From assembly GCA_030619685.1 (NCBI GenBank), contig JAUXAX010000017.1, positions 1-37,095 on the forward strand: 37,095 bases of DNA. Direction: 5' to 3'. Both the position numbers and the translations under genes were made by a program. Shown here piece by piece: positions 21,860 through 29,739 of this stretch. Every line of letters starts with the position of its first letter. The first letter of the stretch is position 1. This DNA comes from Dehalococcoidia bacterium (GTDB lineage Bacteria; Chloroflexota; Dehalococcoidia; SZUA-161). The notes beneath the pieces were generated by a model. It did no database searches. It was not told where the DNA came from and was given only the letters and a program-made list of their open reading frames with translations.

Positions 21860-21959
21860 CGTTTTCTCCTTTCCAAACGCGGGAGGCATTGCCGTTTCCA
21901 GCGATACCCATCGCCTACCTGCCCTGGATCTCTCTTTAGGCACAGCAGGTCGGAGAACG
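21860..21959 (-). ncRNA. Moco/Tuco-like riboswitch in the tup leader
   Basis: Read on the minus strand, P1 can form from CGUUCUCC (21952-21959) with GGAG-aa-AACG (21860-21869). Inside are ACCUGC...GCAGGU, a GCGAU-GGGU-AUCGC hairpin, GGC-AAU-GCC, and GCCUCCCGCGUUUGGAAAGGAG-type sequence. The CCUCCC...UUUGGAAAG block resembles the molybdenum/tungsten cofactor RNA motif as I recall it. The location between a promoter and a tungstate/molybdate transporter, with a terminator directly after, fits feedback control by the cofactor. Not confirmed with a covariance model. Confidence 0.7.
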
Positions 21960-21975
21960 TATCAAGTTTGCGTGA

Positions 21976-22005
21976 ATTATATCACAAGCCGAGGCTTGTG
22001 CGCAA
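21976..22005 (-). promoter_or_regulatory. Promoter of the tup operon with an internal dyad
   Basis: Minus-strand TTGCGC (22000-22005), an 18-bp spacer and a perfect TATAAT (21976-21981) lie just before the riboswitch. The spacer is filled by CACAAGCC-ga-GGCTTGTG (21983-22000), perfect 8-bp arms. A protein bound there would block polymerase or, MerR-like, re-align the elements. Confidence 0.7.
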
Positions 22006-22030
22006 GCACTAGGTCTTCTCGGTACAGTTC

Positions 22031-22078
22031 AATCGTGGTTGAAGAAATCTTTGCCACGATTAGTTGGCCTCAACCAAC
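22031..22078. repeat. Nested inverted repeats upstream of the unknown membrane gene
   Basis: AATCGTGG (22031-22038) pairs with CCACGATT (22054-22061). GTTGG (22063-22067) pairs with CCAAC (22074-22078). GGTTGA (22037-22042) can alternatively pair with TCAACC (22070-22075). The choices are partly exclusive. No poly-U follows. Confidence 0.4.
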
Positions 22079-22121
22079 AACCGAGATTGTTTTCCCAAGA
22101 TGGTCGCAGTAGAATAGGCGT

Positions 22122-22895
22122 ATGCCAGAAAAGACAGAAGGGTTACACAACTCAGATACAAAACAAGATAAGTTTATGGAATCACTACACTCTATATATA
22201 CAAAATTCAAGAATATGGCAAAGCAAAAATATATTGATTTCTTCATTATCTTCGTCGCTGGATGGGTGGCCGGTGTGAAGATATCATCCACACTGGGTGC
22301 TATACTTATCATAATAGCAAGTGTCCTACTTGTTTATCGTATTGCCGGCATAAAACCCATAAAGCAGGTTATAGACAAGGTAGTAGTAAAACAAGCTAGG
22401 TTAATCCTAATATGCCTCACTGCAATTCTATTACCTATCTTCCTTTGGAATAATATTGTTAGCTTTGTAACATTAACAGAGCCACCCAATGCATATGTTC
22501 GCTGGACTTCTACTCCATATCCAAATCTGGGGATTGATAATAGTGCTTATATTCTTTTAGTAGAATTTGGAGCTGACACAACAGTAATCAAAAATATTGA
22601 CATAACCTTGAGTACAGGAAACAAGTACAAAGTAACACCTCAATGGTGGTTTTACTCTCCACATACGATTGGTCGGCCATCTGTGTTCACCATTGCCCCT
22701 GGTATTGGTAGTGGTGATATAGAAATCGATGATAGAAACCCCCCACTCTATATATACAAAAACACATCGGATTTCGTCATTCCAGGTACGACAAGCCTAT
22801 ATATATGTTTTGAAAGCGACTTTCCGATGACACTCAAAAATGTAATATTCAATGGCAAAGCCATAGATCCAGCAGAAGGAATTATTCAGCCATGA
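22122..22895 (+). CDS. Unknown membrane protein, AT-rich
   Basis: 257 residues, family not recognised. A hydrophilic N-terminus (1-38) is followed by two or three hydrophobic segments: FFIIFVAGWVAGV and LGAILIIIASVLLVYRIAGI, then LILICLTAILLPIFLWNNI. The remaining 150 residues are beta-rich with many Thr, Asn, Tyr and Pro (EPPNAYVRWTSTPYPNLG, PGTTSLYICFESDF) and are probably extracytoplasmic. Base composition and codons (many AAA, ATA, AAT) are clearly more AT-rich than the flanking genes, suggesting recent transfer. No strong ribosome site precedes the ATG. It converges on tilS with a 22-bp gap. Confidence 0.65.
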   Translation: MPEKTEGLHNSDTKQDKFMESLHSIYTKFKNMAKQKYIDFFIIFVAGWVAGVKISSTLGAILIIIASVLLVYRIAGIKPIKQVIDKVVVKQARLILICLTAILLPIFLWNNIVSFVTLTEPPNAYVRWTSTPYPNLGIDNSAYILLVEFGADTTVIKNIDITLSTGNKYKVTPQWWFYSPHTIGRPSVFTIAPGIGSGDIEIDDRNPPLYIYKNTSDFVIPGTTSLYICFESDFPMTLKNVIFNGKAIDPAEGIIQP

Positions 22896-22917
22896 CTTCT
22901 TAAGGCAAATGACTAAG

Positions 22918-24360
22918 TCAACCAAGAATGAACTTAACCGTCTTCTCGAATTCCAGACAGAGGACACGCTTGGTCGAGGGCGTGACCCTGGCGCGGTGGT
23001 CGATGCGCCAGCCCACCACCCAGAGGATTTGCTGCGGCGAGCAGACTAGAGGAACTCGATCCCGCCAGGGGCGGGGAATCTTGGCATCGACCATGAAGTC
23101 CTGAAGCTTCTTGGGGGACTCTATGCCCAGGGGCTGAAACCTCTCGCCGCGCCTTCGCCCCCGAACTGTTAGCTCCTCGCCGGCGACATCGAGGTCAAGG
23201 CATGCCTTCAACTTTTCCTCGTCATTCTCTATTGGTCGGTGATCAAGGATGCTGCTTCTCACCCGCCAGCCGCAGAACTCGGTCTCGCCGGTAACATTGA
23301 GTCGGTACTCGCCCTCTAGTTCAGGAAAGGGACAAATAACGGCTCCCTTGTCTGTTAGCAGCCCGTGGCCGTACTCGCCGTGAAAGACCAGGCCATGGGG
23401 CAGGGAGAGCCTTTTACCTGCTGGCTTGGCCAGGGCCTCGAGCACGCTCTCGATGTGAACCGCCTCGATGTCCGTGAGGTCGCCGAGTAGACGCTGGAGG
23501 GCTGAGCGGATAAGATGCCGCTTGAGGGCAGGGGGGAGGCTGGAGAATTCTGCTCTGTCGATGGCAATCCCCTCTGGCTGCTCTCTCGCCACCGAGCCCC
23601 AAAGTGGGGACACTTCCTTGTCGATATAGGACATGTCAGCTTGAGCGGCGCGGGCGGTGCGGAGTAACGCCCCTTCGACATTTGGGTTGTATTCTCGAAG
23701 CAAGGGGATGAGTTGGGAGCGGACCCGGTTGCGTAACTGGTTGGGCCAGTAGTTGGAGGAATCGCTTCGTGGTGATAGCCCCTGGGCGGCGCAATAGGCC
23801 TGGGTCTCCTCTCTCCTGACATCGAGGAGAGGCCGTGCTACTCTGAGTTGGGCTCTGTCGGGCAGGCTCATGGTGCTCAACGGCTGCATACCGCGAAGCC
23901 CGGCAATCCCGGTTCCGCGCACCAGGTGCATCAAGATGGTCTCGATCTGGTCATCAGCGGTATGTCCTACCGCCACCGTTCCAGTGCTCAAAGAAGCGGC
24001 AACCTTAGAGAAGAAGGCATATCTAACCTCTCGGGCTGCCTCCTCCAGGGAGAGGCGATGTTCCTGTTGATAAGCCTTTACGTCACGCCTCTCGATGGTC
24101 GCCGGGATTCCCAGTTCGTGGGCAATCCGAGAGACATACTCGGCATCGGCATCTGATTCAGCGCGGCGCAGCAGGTGATTTAGGTGAGCAATATGGAGCC
24201 TTATCCCTAAGTTACGTCTGAGGCCAGCCAGGATGTAGAGCAGGCATACTGAATCTGCCCCCCCAGAGAGTCCTATTACCACGGTCTCGTTTACTCTGAA
24301 CAGCTCGTGCTCCTGGATAAGCCGTAGCACCCTTTTTGGCAGAGGCTGTTGGCGTCTCAT
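22918..24360 (-). CDS. tilS: tRNA(Ile)-lysidine synthetase
   Basis: About 480 residues. The PP-loop ATP site is GLSGGADSVCLLY (SGGADS at 32-37). HLNHLLRRAESDADAEY, VGHTADDQIETILMHLVRG and RPLLDVRREETQAY follow as in TilS. The C-terminal TilS domain ends near RGERFQPLGIESPKKLQDF. It converts C34 of the AUA-reading tRNA to lysidine, an essential step. The start at 24360 overlaps the upstream stop as ATGA. A longer frame from 24438 would overlap that gene by 82 bp and is less likely. It is the last gene of the mtaB-to-tilS run. Confidence 0.94.
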   Translation of the reverse strand: MRRQQPLPKRVLRLIQEHELFRVNETVVIGLSGGADSVCLLYILAGLRRNLGIRLHIAHLNHLLRRAESDADAEYVSRIAHELGIPATIERRDVKAYQQEHRLSLEEAAREVRYAFFSKVAASLSTGTVAVGHTADDQIETILMHLVRGTGIAGLRGMQPLSTMSLPDRAQLRVARPLLDVRREETQAYCAAQGLSPRSDSSNYWPNQLRNRVRSQLIPLLREYNPNVEGALLRTARAAQADMSYIDKEVSPLWGSVAREQPEGIAIDRAEFSSLPPALKRHLIRSALQRLLGDLTDIEAVHIESVLEALAKPAGKRLSLPHGLVFHGEYGHGLLTDKGAVICPFPELEGEYRLNVTGETEFCGWRVRSSILDHRPIENDEEKLKACLDLDVAGEELTVRGRRRGERFQPLGIESPKKLQDFMVDAKIPRPWRDRVPLVCSPQQILWVVGWRIDHRARVTPSTKRVLCLEFEKTVKFILG

Positions 24361-25001
24361 TGGCTTTCCTCTTTCAAATGGCAGGTGTCGTTCAGCGAGA
24401 CGAGCACCGTTCTCGAAGGGTTGAAGTCCAGAGTGCACATGGAGGCTAAATCGAGCCTCATCCTTCTACATTCTGAGAGATCGAGGCCGAGTGCCTTGCA
24501 AATAATAGAAAGTATGGGGAAGAAGTGGGCGACCACAACCACCACTCCTTCTTCGTTCTCTGCACCTTCCGCCATTTTCCCCTGTTGTCTTTCTATGATC
24601 TCCTGGATAGATGACCAGGCCTGATCTTGGAGCTCATGCAGGGTGCACCCTCCGGGCGGTCTCACCGCAGTGCAGTCTTCTATCCACCTGTCAAGGAAAT
24701 CGCCGTACTGGATCCTCATCTCCTCATATGTCAGGCCATCTACCTCACCAGCATCCAGTTCCCTTAGCCCGTAGAGGGCTACTACCTCTACTTGGTGAAA
24801 ACGGGTTATAAGGTAGGCTGTATCTCGGGCTCTCTTAAGGGGGCTGGTATAGATGGCCTCCACCTTCTCGTTCTTGAGTGCTTGGGCCAGCGCTTCGGCC
24901 TGCCTTCTACCCGTTTCATTTAGCTCCAGGTCGCTGATCCCCTGTATCCGGCGTTGCCTATTCCAATCGGTTTCCCCGTGCCTGACCAAGACAATTCTCA
25001 T
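24357..25001 (-). CDS. Histidine phosphatase (phosphoglycerate mutase-like)
   Basis: 214 residues. The N-terminal RHGETDWNRQRRIQG (7-21) has the phosphorylated His. SPLKRARDTAYL and LRELDAGEVDGLTYEEM follow. The second His is in VVVVAHFFPI, where most family members have a Gly-Gly after the His. Cofactor-dependent mutase, alpha-ribazole phosphatase (CobC) and broad phosphatases share this layout, so the substrate is open. It overlaps both neighbours by 4 bp (ATGA junctions with the M48 gene and tilS). Confidence 0.88.
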   Translation of the reverse strand: MRIVLVRHGETDWNRQRRIQGISDLELNETGRRQAEALAQALKNEKVEAIYTSPLKRARDTAYLITRFHQVEVVALYGLRELDAGEVDGLTYEEMRIQYGDFLDRWIEDCTAVRPPGGCTLHELQDQAWSSIQEIIERQQGKMAEGAENEEGVVVVVAHFFPILSIICKALGLDLSECRRMRLDLASMCTLDFNPSRTVLVSLNDTCHLKEESQ

Positions 25002-26125
25002 CGCTTCTCCTCACTTTGATACCTACGAGCCAGCTCCAGTCGCTTGTAATATGGTGGATGGTCGTAGAACATGAACTCCGCCAATCTGCCGGGTTCGGCC
25101 TCTGCCAAATTCTGATCGGTGAGCTTGGTGAGCATGGTGGCGAATGCCTCCGGGTTGGCGGTGGTGGCGAGGGCGTAATTGTCCGCTGCTTCCTCCAGGT
25201 GTCGGCTATAGGCATTGACCAGCGGAGCGAGGGCTATGGCGAAGGCAGCCAGAACCAGCGCAAGCAGGGGCAACGCCGCTATGTCGGCGACGCCATCGAA
25301 ATCCAATATGGGCACCGCCCAGCTGAGCGTCAGGTTTATCAGGTAGAATCCAAGAAGCATCAGCGCTGACTGTGTCACGATAGTCTTGGCAATGTCCCTA
25401 TGACGTTGGTGGCCCAGTTCGTGAGCCATGATCACCTCGATCTCCTCCGGGGTGTAGCGCTGGAGAAGCGTGTCGCTGATAGCAATGCGCCTAGTGTTGC
25501 CCCAACCCATAAGCATAGCGTTGCCGGCGGATGTTTTTCGGCCAAGGTTTATCTGGAAAACGTCCTTCACCTTGGTTTGGCAACGCTCTGCCAGGCTAAG
25601 CAGCCTCTGGCGGAGCTCGGAGTCTTTGAGTGGTTCCAGTTTAAAGAAAAGGGGCAGGATCATCACCGGTGCCAGCCTGGTCATGATCACGGTGACCAAT
25701 GTTATAAAGGCGAAGGCCAACAACCACCAGGTCTGGGGGGAAGCCTGGAGGAATAGATAGATGACTACCACTAAACCCGTACCCAGGGCTAATCCCAAAA
25801 TGACCTCCTTTGCCTCATCGGCCAGCCATGAACTCCAGCTTTGATGTGAGAGGCCGTAACGATGGGGCAGAACAAAGCTGTGATAAACACTGAGCGGTCC
25901 GGAGATGATGCTATAGCTTATCATCAAAATCAGAAAGTATAGGGCGACCCTTGCTGACTGGGGGAATTCCAGGAGGTTTCTCAGTCCACTGGAGAGCCCG
26001 CTGAGCAAGACGGTGAGCAGGAAGACAGCTCCCAGGGCCAGTTCAAGGAGTAAGAGACGCCTCATCTGTCTGGCGTATTTCCGCGCCTGTTCCTGTCTCT
26101 GTGGATCAAGCGATTGCTCTGACAT
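24998..26125 (-). CDS. M48-family membrane zinc metalloprotease (Ste24-like)
   Basis: 375 residues. Several transmembrane segments precede the catalytic site HELGH (235-239). The third zinc ligand is the Glu in HLEEAADNYAL near residue 310. The N-terminal half has the CAAX-protease-like stretch GPLSVYHSFVLPHRYGLSHQ. A membrane role in protein quality control or peptide processing is likely. Bacteria do not usually prenylate CAAX boxes, so the substrates are unknown. It follows DUF2344 by 10 bp and overlaps the phosphatase gene by 4 bp. Confidence 0.88.
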   Translation of the reverse strand: MSEQSLDPQRQEQARKYARQMRRLLLLELALGAVFLLTVLLSGLSSGLRNLLEFPQSARVALYFLILMISYSIISGPLSVYHSFVLPHRYGLSHQSWSSWLADEAKEVILGLALGTGLVVVIYLFLQASPQTWWLLAFAFITLVTVIMTRLAPVMILPLFFKLEPLKDSELRQRLLSLAERCQTKVKDVFQINLGRKTSAGNAMLMGWGNTRRIAISDTLLQRYTPEEIEVIMAHELGHQRHRDIAKTIVTQSALMLLGFYLINLTLSWAVPILDFDGVADIAALPLLALVLAAFAIALAPLVNAYSRHLEEAADNYALATTANPEAFATMLTKLTDQNLAEAEPGRLAEFMFYDHPPYYKRLELARRYQSEEKR

Positions 26126-26135
26126 GTTTACAGGT

Positions 26136-26804
26136 CTATTGGCGGGGAGCGCATTTATTCTGCTGGGCCAGGATCAGTTTGGTGCGATGAACGGATTGGG
26201 GAGGATTGGCAAAGCCGAGTGCTGATATTACCTGCTCCGGCCTGCCTGTCCCTGTGTTATCGCAACGTAATCGCATTCCCAGAGTGCACTCGGGGGGATT
26301 GCAATCGAGTAGCCAGAGGCTCTCGATCAGGCTCCGCAGATCGTATCTGCGAATCTCTTTATCCCGCGCGTGCTGCCAGGGCAACGTATCCCTGGCCAGC
26401 AGAGAGTGCATGGAGGCATCCACTTCCTCTGGCCCTTTATCGGTGACCACACCAACCTCATATTCAGCATAGAGCACCTGGGATTGGAGCGAAGGCAACC
26501 TTGGCCCCACCTCCACCACCTCTGAGATGTCGATGCCAGGAGGTAACTGTTTGCTAATAGCCTTAAGAAAAAAGTGTGGTGAGACTCGACGCTCTAGAAA
26601 AATGTCCATAAGCTCCCCGCTGCTGGTCACACCGATGGCTAGGGGTGCTGCCAGGGATAGCTTGGGATGGGGGCTGAACCCCTGGGAATAGGCGAGCGGG
26701 ATATCAGCCCGACGTAGCGCCCGCTGCCACAGACGCATCAGGTCCAGATGCGAGATGTACTTCAGCCCCTCACCTCGACTGAATGTCAGACGCAATCGCT
26801 GCAT
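26136..26804 (-). CDS. DUF2344 (radical SAM-linked) protein
   Basis: 222 residues of the TIGR03936 type: MQRLRLTFSRGEGLKYISHL at the start and RRADIPLAYSQGFSPHPKLS about residue 32-51. Members are usually next to, or fused with, a B12-binding radical SAM protein of the TIGR03960 type and near ribonuclease E/G. Here that partner is absent from the neighbourhood; the gene stands between a CNNM protein (2-bp gap) and the M48 peptidase. Biochemical role unknown. Length is normal. Confidence 0.85.
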   Translation of the reverse strand: MQRLRLTFSRGEGLKYISHLDLMRLWQRALRRADIPLAYSQGFSPHPKLSLAAPLAIGVTSSGELMDIFLERRVSPHFFLKAISKQLPPGIDISEVVEVGPRLPSLQSQVLYAEYEVGVVTDKGPEEVDASMHSLLARDTLPWQHARDKEIRRYDLRSLIESLWLLDCNPPECTLGMRLRCDNTGTGRPEQVISALGFANPPQSVHRTKLILAQQNKCAPRQ

Positions 26805-26806
26805 CT

Positions 26807-28063
26807 CTATTCCTTCGTGACCAAGATCTTCCCGATCTTGACCCCTCTCATTTCGGTTATTACCAGCTTCAAGTTGTTGTATTTCAGTTGCTCCCCTTCC
26901 TTGGGTATGTGGCCGAGCATGCTCAGAACGAAGCCGGCTACCGTCTCATATTCTCCTTCTGGGAGCTCTAATGCTAGCTTCTCGTTGGCGTCGTCGAGCC
27001 TCATCCCGCCATCGATCTGGAAGCTGTGCTCGTCGATGGTCTCGAAGCTTTTTCTCACCTTGGCTAACTCGTCTCCGAGCTCCCCCACGATTTCCTCCAA
27101 TAGCTGCTCCATGGTGACCAAGCCAGCGGTGCCGCCGAACTCGTCGACGACCATGGCTACCTGTCCGCCGGACTCCTGTAGCTCAGCGAAAAGCTCAGCG
27201 ATGAGTTTGCTCTCGGGTACGAAATATGCCAGGCGCGCTAGCTTATCAATGGGGCTATCTTGTTGGATGGTGCCTTTGGCCTGGGCCATGAGCACATCTT
27301 TTATCCACAGGACGCCGACCACGTTGTCAATGGTATCCTCGTAGACTGGAAAGCGGGTGTGGGGAGACTGGGCATAGATGGCGAGAAACTCAGGAAGTTT
27401 GGTGCCTTTCTCCACCCAGTTGATATCCGGGCGGGGGGTCATTACCTCGACCACCTGGCGGTCACCGAAACGAAATACCCTCTCCACCATCTCGGCCTCA
27501 GCTTCCACCAGGGTTCCCTCCTCTATCCCCACGGAGACCGCAGTACGAATCTCGTCCTCGCTCACCAGTGCCTGCGGTGCTGGTGAGGCCCCCACCAGTC
27601 GAGCCAGCTTGTCGGCTATCCAGACGAATATCGTTGCTATCGGCAACAGAACCCATGTCAATATCTTCATCGGTGTGACATAGAACATGGCCATTCGCTC
27701 TCCATATCTGGTGGCTACAGTTTTGGGGAAGACCTCGCCAAAGACGAGCAGCAGTATAGTTACTCCTGCTGTAGCCACTAGCACCGCTTGCCCTTCAGCT
27801 AGCACTGATAGGGCTATTATTGTGGCCAGAGCGGCAGCAGCGGTGTTTACCAGGTTATTGCCCAGGAGGATGGTTGTCAGTAAGTGCTCGCGCTTCTCTG
27901 TCATCGTAGCCACCTCTTTGGCAGCACCGCCCTCGGTGTCCGCCAGATGCCTCAGCCGCAGCTTCTGTAAAGAGACGAAGGCTACCTCTGAACTAGAGAA
28001 AAAGCCGGAAAGCAGCAGGCAGACAAAAAACAGCACCAGGTACAATATATCGATGTTGCTCAT
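26807..28063 (-). CDS. CNNM/CBS-domain membrane protein (HlyC/CorC family)
   Basis: 418 residues. The N-terminal DUF21 region has about four transmembrane segments (LYLVLFFVCLLLSGFFSSSE, LLGNNLVNTAAAALATI, ATAGVTILLLVFGEVFPKTVA, VLLPIATIFVWIADKLARLVG). A CBS pair follows (VVEVMTPRPDINWV and YFVPESKLIAELFAELQESG), then a CorC/HlyC C-terminal domain near DEHSFQIDGGMRLDD. Such proteins take part in magnesium or cobalt efflux or homeostasis; the old 'hemolysin' label is misleading. It lies between mtaB and DUF2344 in the minus-strand run. Confidence 0.9.
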   Translation of the reverse strand: MSNIDILYLVLFFVCLLLSGFFSSSEVAFVSLQKLRLRHLADTEGGAAKEVATMTEKREHLLTTILLGNNLVNTAAAALATIIALSVLAEGQAVLVATAGVTILLLVFGEVFPKTVATRYGERMAMFYVTPMKILTWVLLPIATIFVWIADKLARLVGASPAPQALVSEDEIRTAVSVGIEEGTLVEAEAEMVERVFRFGDRQVVEVMTPRPDINWVEKGTKLPEFLAIYAQSPHTRFPVYEDTIDNVVGVLWIKDVLMAQAKGTIQQDSPIDKLARLAYFVPESKLIAELFAELQESGGQVAMVVDEFGGTAGLVTMEQLLEEIVGELGDELAKVRKSFETIDEHSFQIDGGMRLDDANEKLALELPEGEYETVAGFVLSMLGHIPKEGEQLKYNNLKLVITEMRGVKIGKILVTKE

Positions 28064-28096
28064 GGTCGTAACCCCCTCACCCTAACGTTCAGTTAT

Positions 28097-28239
28097 CAGT
28101 GCTCAGCATTCAGCTTTGGAAACGTTCTAAGTTCTACGTTCTAGGTTCTAGGTTAACTTAGAACCTGGAACTCTAAAAACTCGAACAAGGTCGCAGCTTT
28201 TGGGTTTTGCTGGGAACTCAAAACTGAGGGCTGAACACT
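28097..28239. repeat. MITE-like element with imperfect terminal inverted repeats
   Basis: The 175-bp spacer between mtaB and the CNNM gene is bounded by AGTGCTCAGCATTCAGC (28098-28114) and the inverted ACTGAGGGCTGAACACT at its right end, matching at 13 of 17 positions. Inside are four tandem GTTCTAN heptamers (28124-28151) and AGGTTCTA...TAGAACCT. No ORF is present. It looks like a small non-autonomous element or its relic. The right end abuts the mtaB stop. Confidence 0.45.
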
Positions 28240-29513
28240 TATATCAATTCCCCCCAGAGACCACCGTCGTGTAGGGCGACCAGATTCGTCGTCAGCAACT
28301 CGTTGGCTAATTGCTCCTGGCTGGGCAGGAATACCCGGAGATAGTTATCAGTGAGCCCGAACCAGATTCCGTCTTTCTTCCCCTCCCACAACACATTCAT
28401 CTCTTGGCCTAAGAAACGTTCCCGAAAGAGCCGGCTACTTCTGTTGGCTAGGTCGAGCATGAGATGGATGCGTTGCTTCCTCTCTCCGTCCTCTACTGCG
28501 TTTGGCAGCCGTGCCGCCCTGGTGCCGGGTCGTGGGGAGTAGGGGAATATATGCAGGGCGGCGAAGCCCATACGCTTGCAGAAACGGTAGCTCTCGTTGA
28601 ATTCCCGCTCGCACTCGCCGGGGAAGGCAACCATAATATCAGTGGTCAAAGCTAGGTTAGGTAGTGCCTCTCGGGCCAGCGATACTGCCCGCTGATAGTC
28701 AGCGGTGGAATAAGCGCGGCCCATTCGTTCAAGCACAGAGTCACTGCCGCTCTGAAGCGGGAGGTGGATATGGGGGCAAAGGCGACTGTCTTGCCAGAGC
28801 CGCAGGAGGTCAGGAGTCAGGTCAGAGGGCTCGAGCGAAGAGAGCCGCAGCCGCTGTACATCGCTTCCCTTGAGGATGCTAGTAATCAACCCTCGGAGCC
28901 CTTCACCTGGCCTGTAGCGCCCGATTCTGGTACCGGTCAGGATCACTTCTTTGTAACCCTGAGCCACCCTGGCCTTGACCTCGGCGACAACCTCTTCTTG
29001 AGGTCGGCTCCTCTCCGGGCCCCGGACTCGGGGCACGATGCAAAATGAGCATGGCTGGCTGCAACCTTCCTGGATCTTGACCAGGGTGCGCGTGCGCAGT
29101 GGGGAGGTTCGAGAACTGCTCCTCTTTCTACGGGCTCTATGCCCATTGGCTTTGTCCTCGATTATCTCTACCATCCTCTCCTTATCACGGTTGCCCATTA
29201 TCAGTCCTACACCCTCGATGCTGCTGAGATCTGCTGGTGCCCGCTCAGCATAGCAGCCGGTGACCACGATCAGGGCACTAGGATTACGGCGGTGGGCCAG
29301 CCGCAGCAGCTTGCGGCACTTGCGGTCAGCGATGTGGGTTACGGTGCAGGTGTTCAGCAGGTAAATGTCAGCAGCATGGTCGGGAGCAACAACCTGGTAG
29401 CTAGCCTCGAGGAACTTGCGAGCTAACGAATCCGTCTCTGCCTGATTAAGCTTGCAGCCCACAGTCTGGAGAGCTACTGTCCCCGGACTAGACCCCTCCT
29501 CCTCAACTATCAA
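28239..29513 (-). CDS. mtaB: tRNA (t6A37) methylthiotransferase
   Basis: 424 residues with MiaB-family architecture. The N-terminal UPF0004 domain has Cys in VGCKLNQAET, LNTCTVT and VTGCYAER that bind one [4Fe-4S] cluster. The radical SAM motif is CSQPCSFCIVPRVRG (the CxxxCxxC binds the second). The last 65 residues form a TRAM-like domain. The 'KLNQAET' version with 'SQPCSFC' is the MtaB rather than the MiaB or RimO type. It adds a methylthio group to t6A37, the base made by TsaD. The start is TTG at 29513 with GGAGGG 7 nt upstream. Confidence 0.92.
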   Translation of the reverse strand: MIVEEEGSSPGTVALQTVGCKLNQAETDSLARKFLEASYQVVAPDHAADIYLLNTCTVTHIADRKCRKLLRLAHRRNPSALIVVTGCYAERAPADLSSIEGVGLIMGNRDKERMVEIIEDKANGHRARRKRSSSRTSPLRTRTLVKIQEGCSQPCSFCIVPRVRGPERSRPQEEVVAEVKARVAQGYKEVILTGTRIGRYRPGEGLRGLITSILKGSDVQRLRLSSLEPSDLTPDLLRLWQDSRLCPHIHLPLQSGSDSVLERMGRAYSTADYQRAVSLAREALPNLALTTDIMVAFPGECEREFNESYRFCKRMGFAALHIFPYSPRPGTRAARLPNAVEDGERKQRIHLMLDLANRSSRLFRERFLGQEMNVLWEGKKDGIWFGLTDNYLRVFLPSQEQLANELLTTNLVALHDGGLWGELI

Positions 29514-29610
29514 CTTTATTCCCTCCGGACAATACCTGGCCTAAGTTAGATTATATGTTGCCCCATCCAGCCAAGTCAAGCTCAGTGCAAAGCGAGTAGC
29601 AGACAGTCAG

Positions 29611-29651
29611 CCTAAAGAAAAAGGAGCTGGACTAAGACGTCCAGCTCCTTT
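29611..29651 (-). terminator. Strong minus-strand intrinsic terminator
   Basis: A perfect 13-bp stem, AAAGGAGCTGGAC / GTCCAGCTCCTTT with a 6-nt loop (29620-29651), is followed on the minus strand by TTCTTTAG after the stem's own Us. It lies upstream of mtaB, so it must end a separate transcript coming from the right. The only candidate source is the short ORF at 29665-29739. Confidence 0.85.
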
Positions 29652-29664
29652 GAGAGGGCCTATA

Positions 29665-29739
29665 TTATGCCTTTTTGCCCTCGATAACCCCCTTCGGCTT
29701 GATTTTGATCTGTTTGGGCTTGCTCTCCTCAACTTCCAA
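29665..29739 (-). CDS. Possible 24-residue Lys-rich peptide
   Basis: A TTG-started frame encodes a Lys- and Glu-rich peptide (begins LEVEESKPKQIKI, ends VIEGKKA). It has AGGA 4 nt before the start and a TAA 14 bp before the strong terminator. No ATG is in the frame, and an in-frame TAG lies three codons upstream of the TTG. The transcript could instead be a small RNA. The rest of the 385-bp spacer holds nothing else besides the dnaJ promoter. Confidence 0.35.
   Translation of the reverse strand: MEVEESKPKQIKIKPKGVIEGKKA

Noticed and set aside
24361..24438. A longer TilS starting at 24438
   Set aside because: It would overlap the phosphatase gene by 82 bp. The ATGA junction at 24360 matches the style of the operon and the family start.
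28124..28151. Four tandem GTTCTAN heptamers as a CRISPR-like or iteron array
   Set aside because: The units are 7 bp with no spacers, and no cas or rep gene is nearby. They fit a decayed short repeat within the MITE-like spacer.
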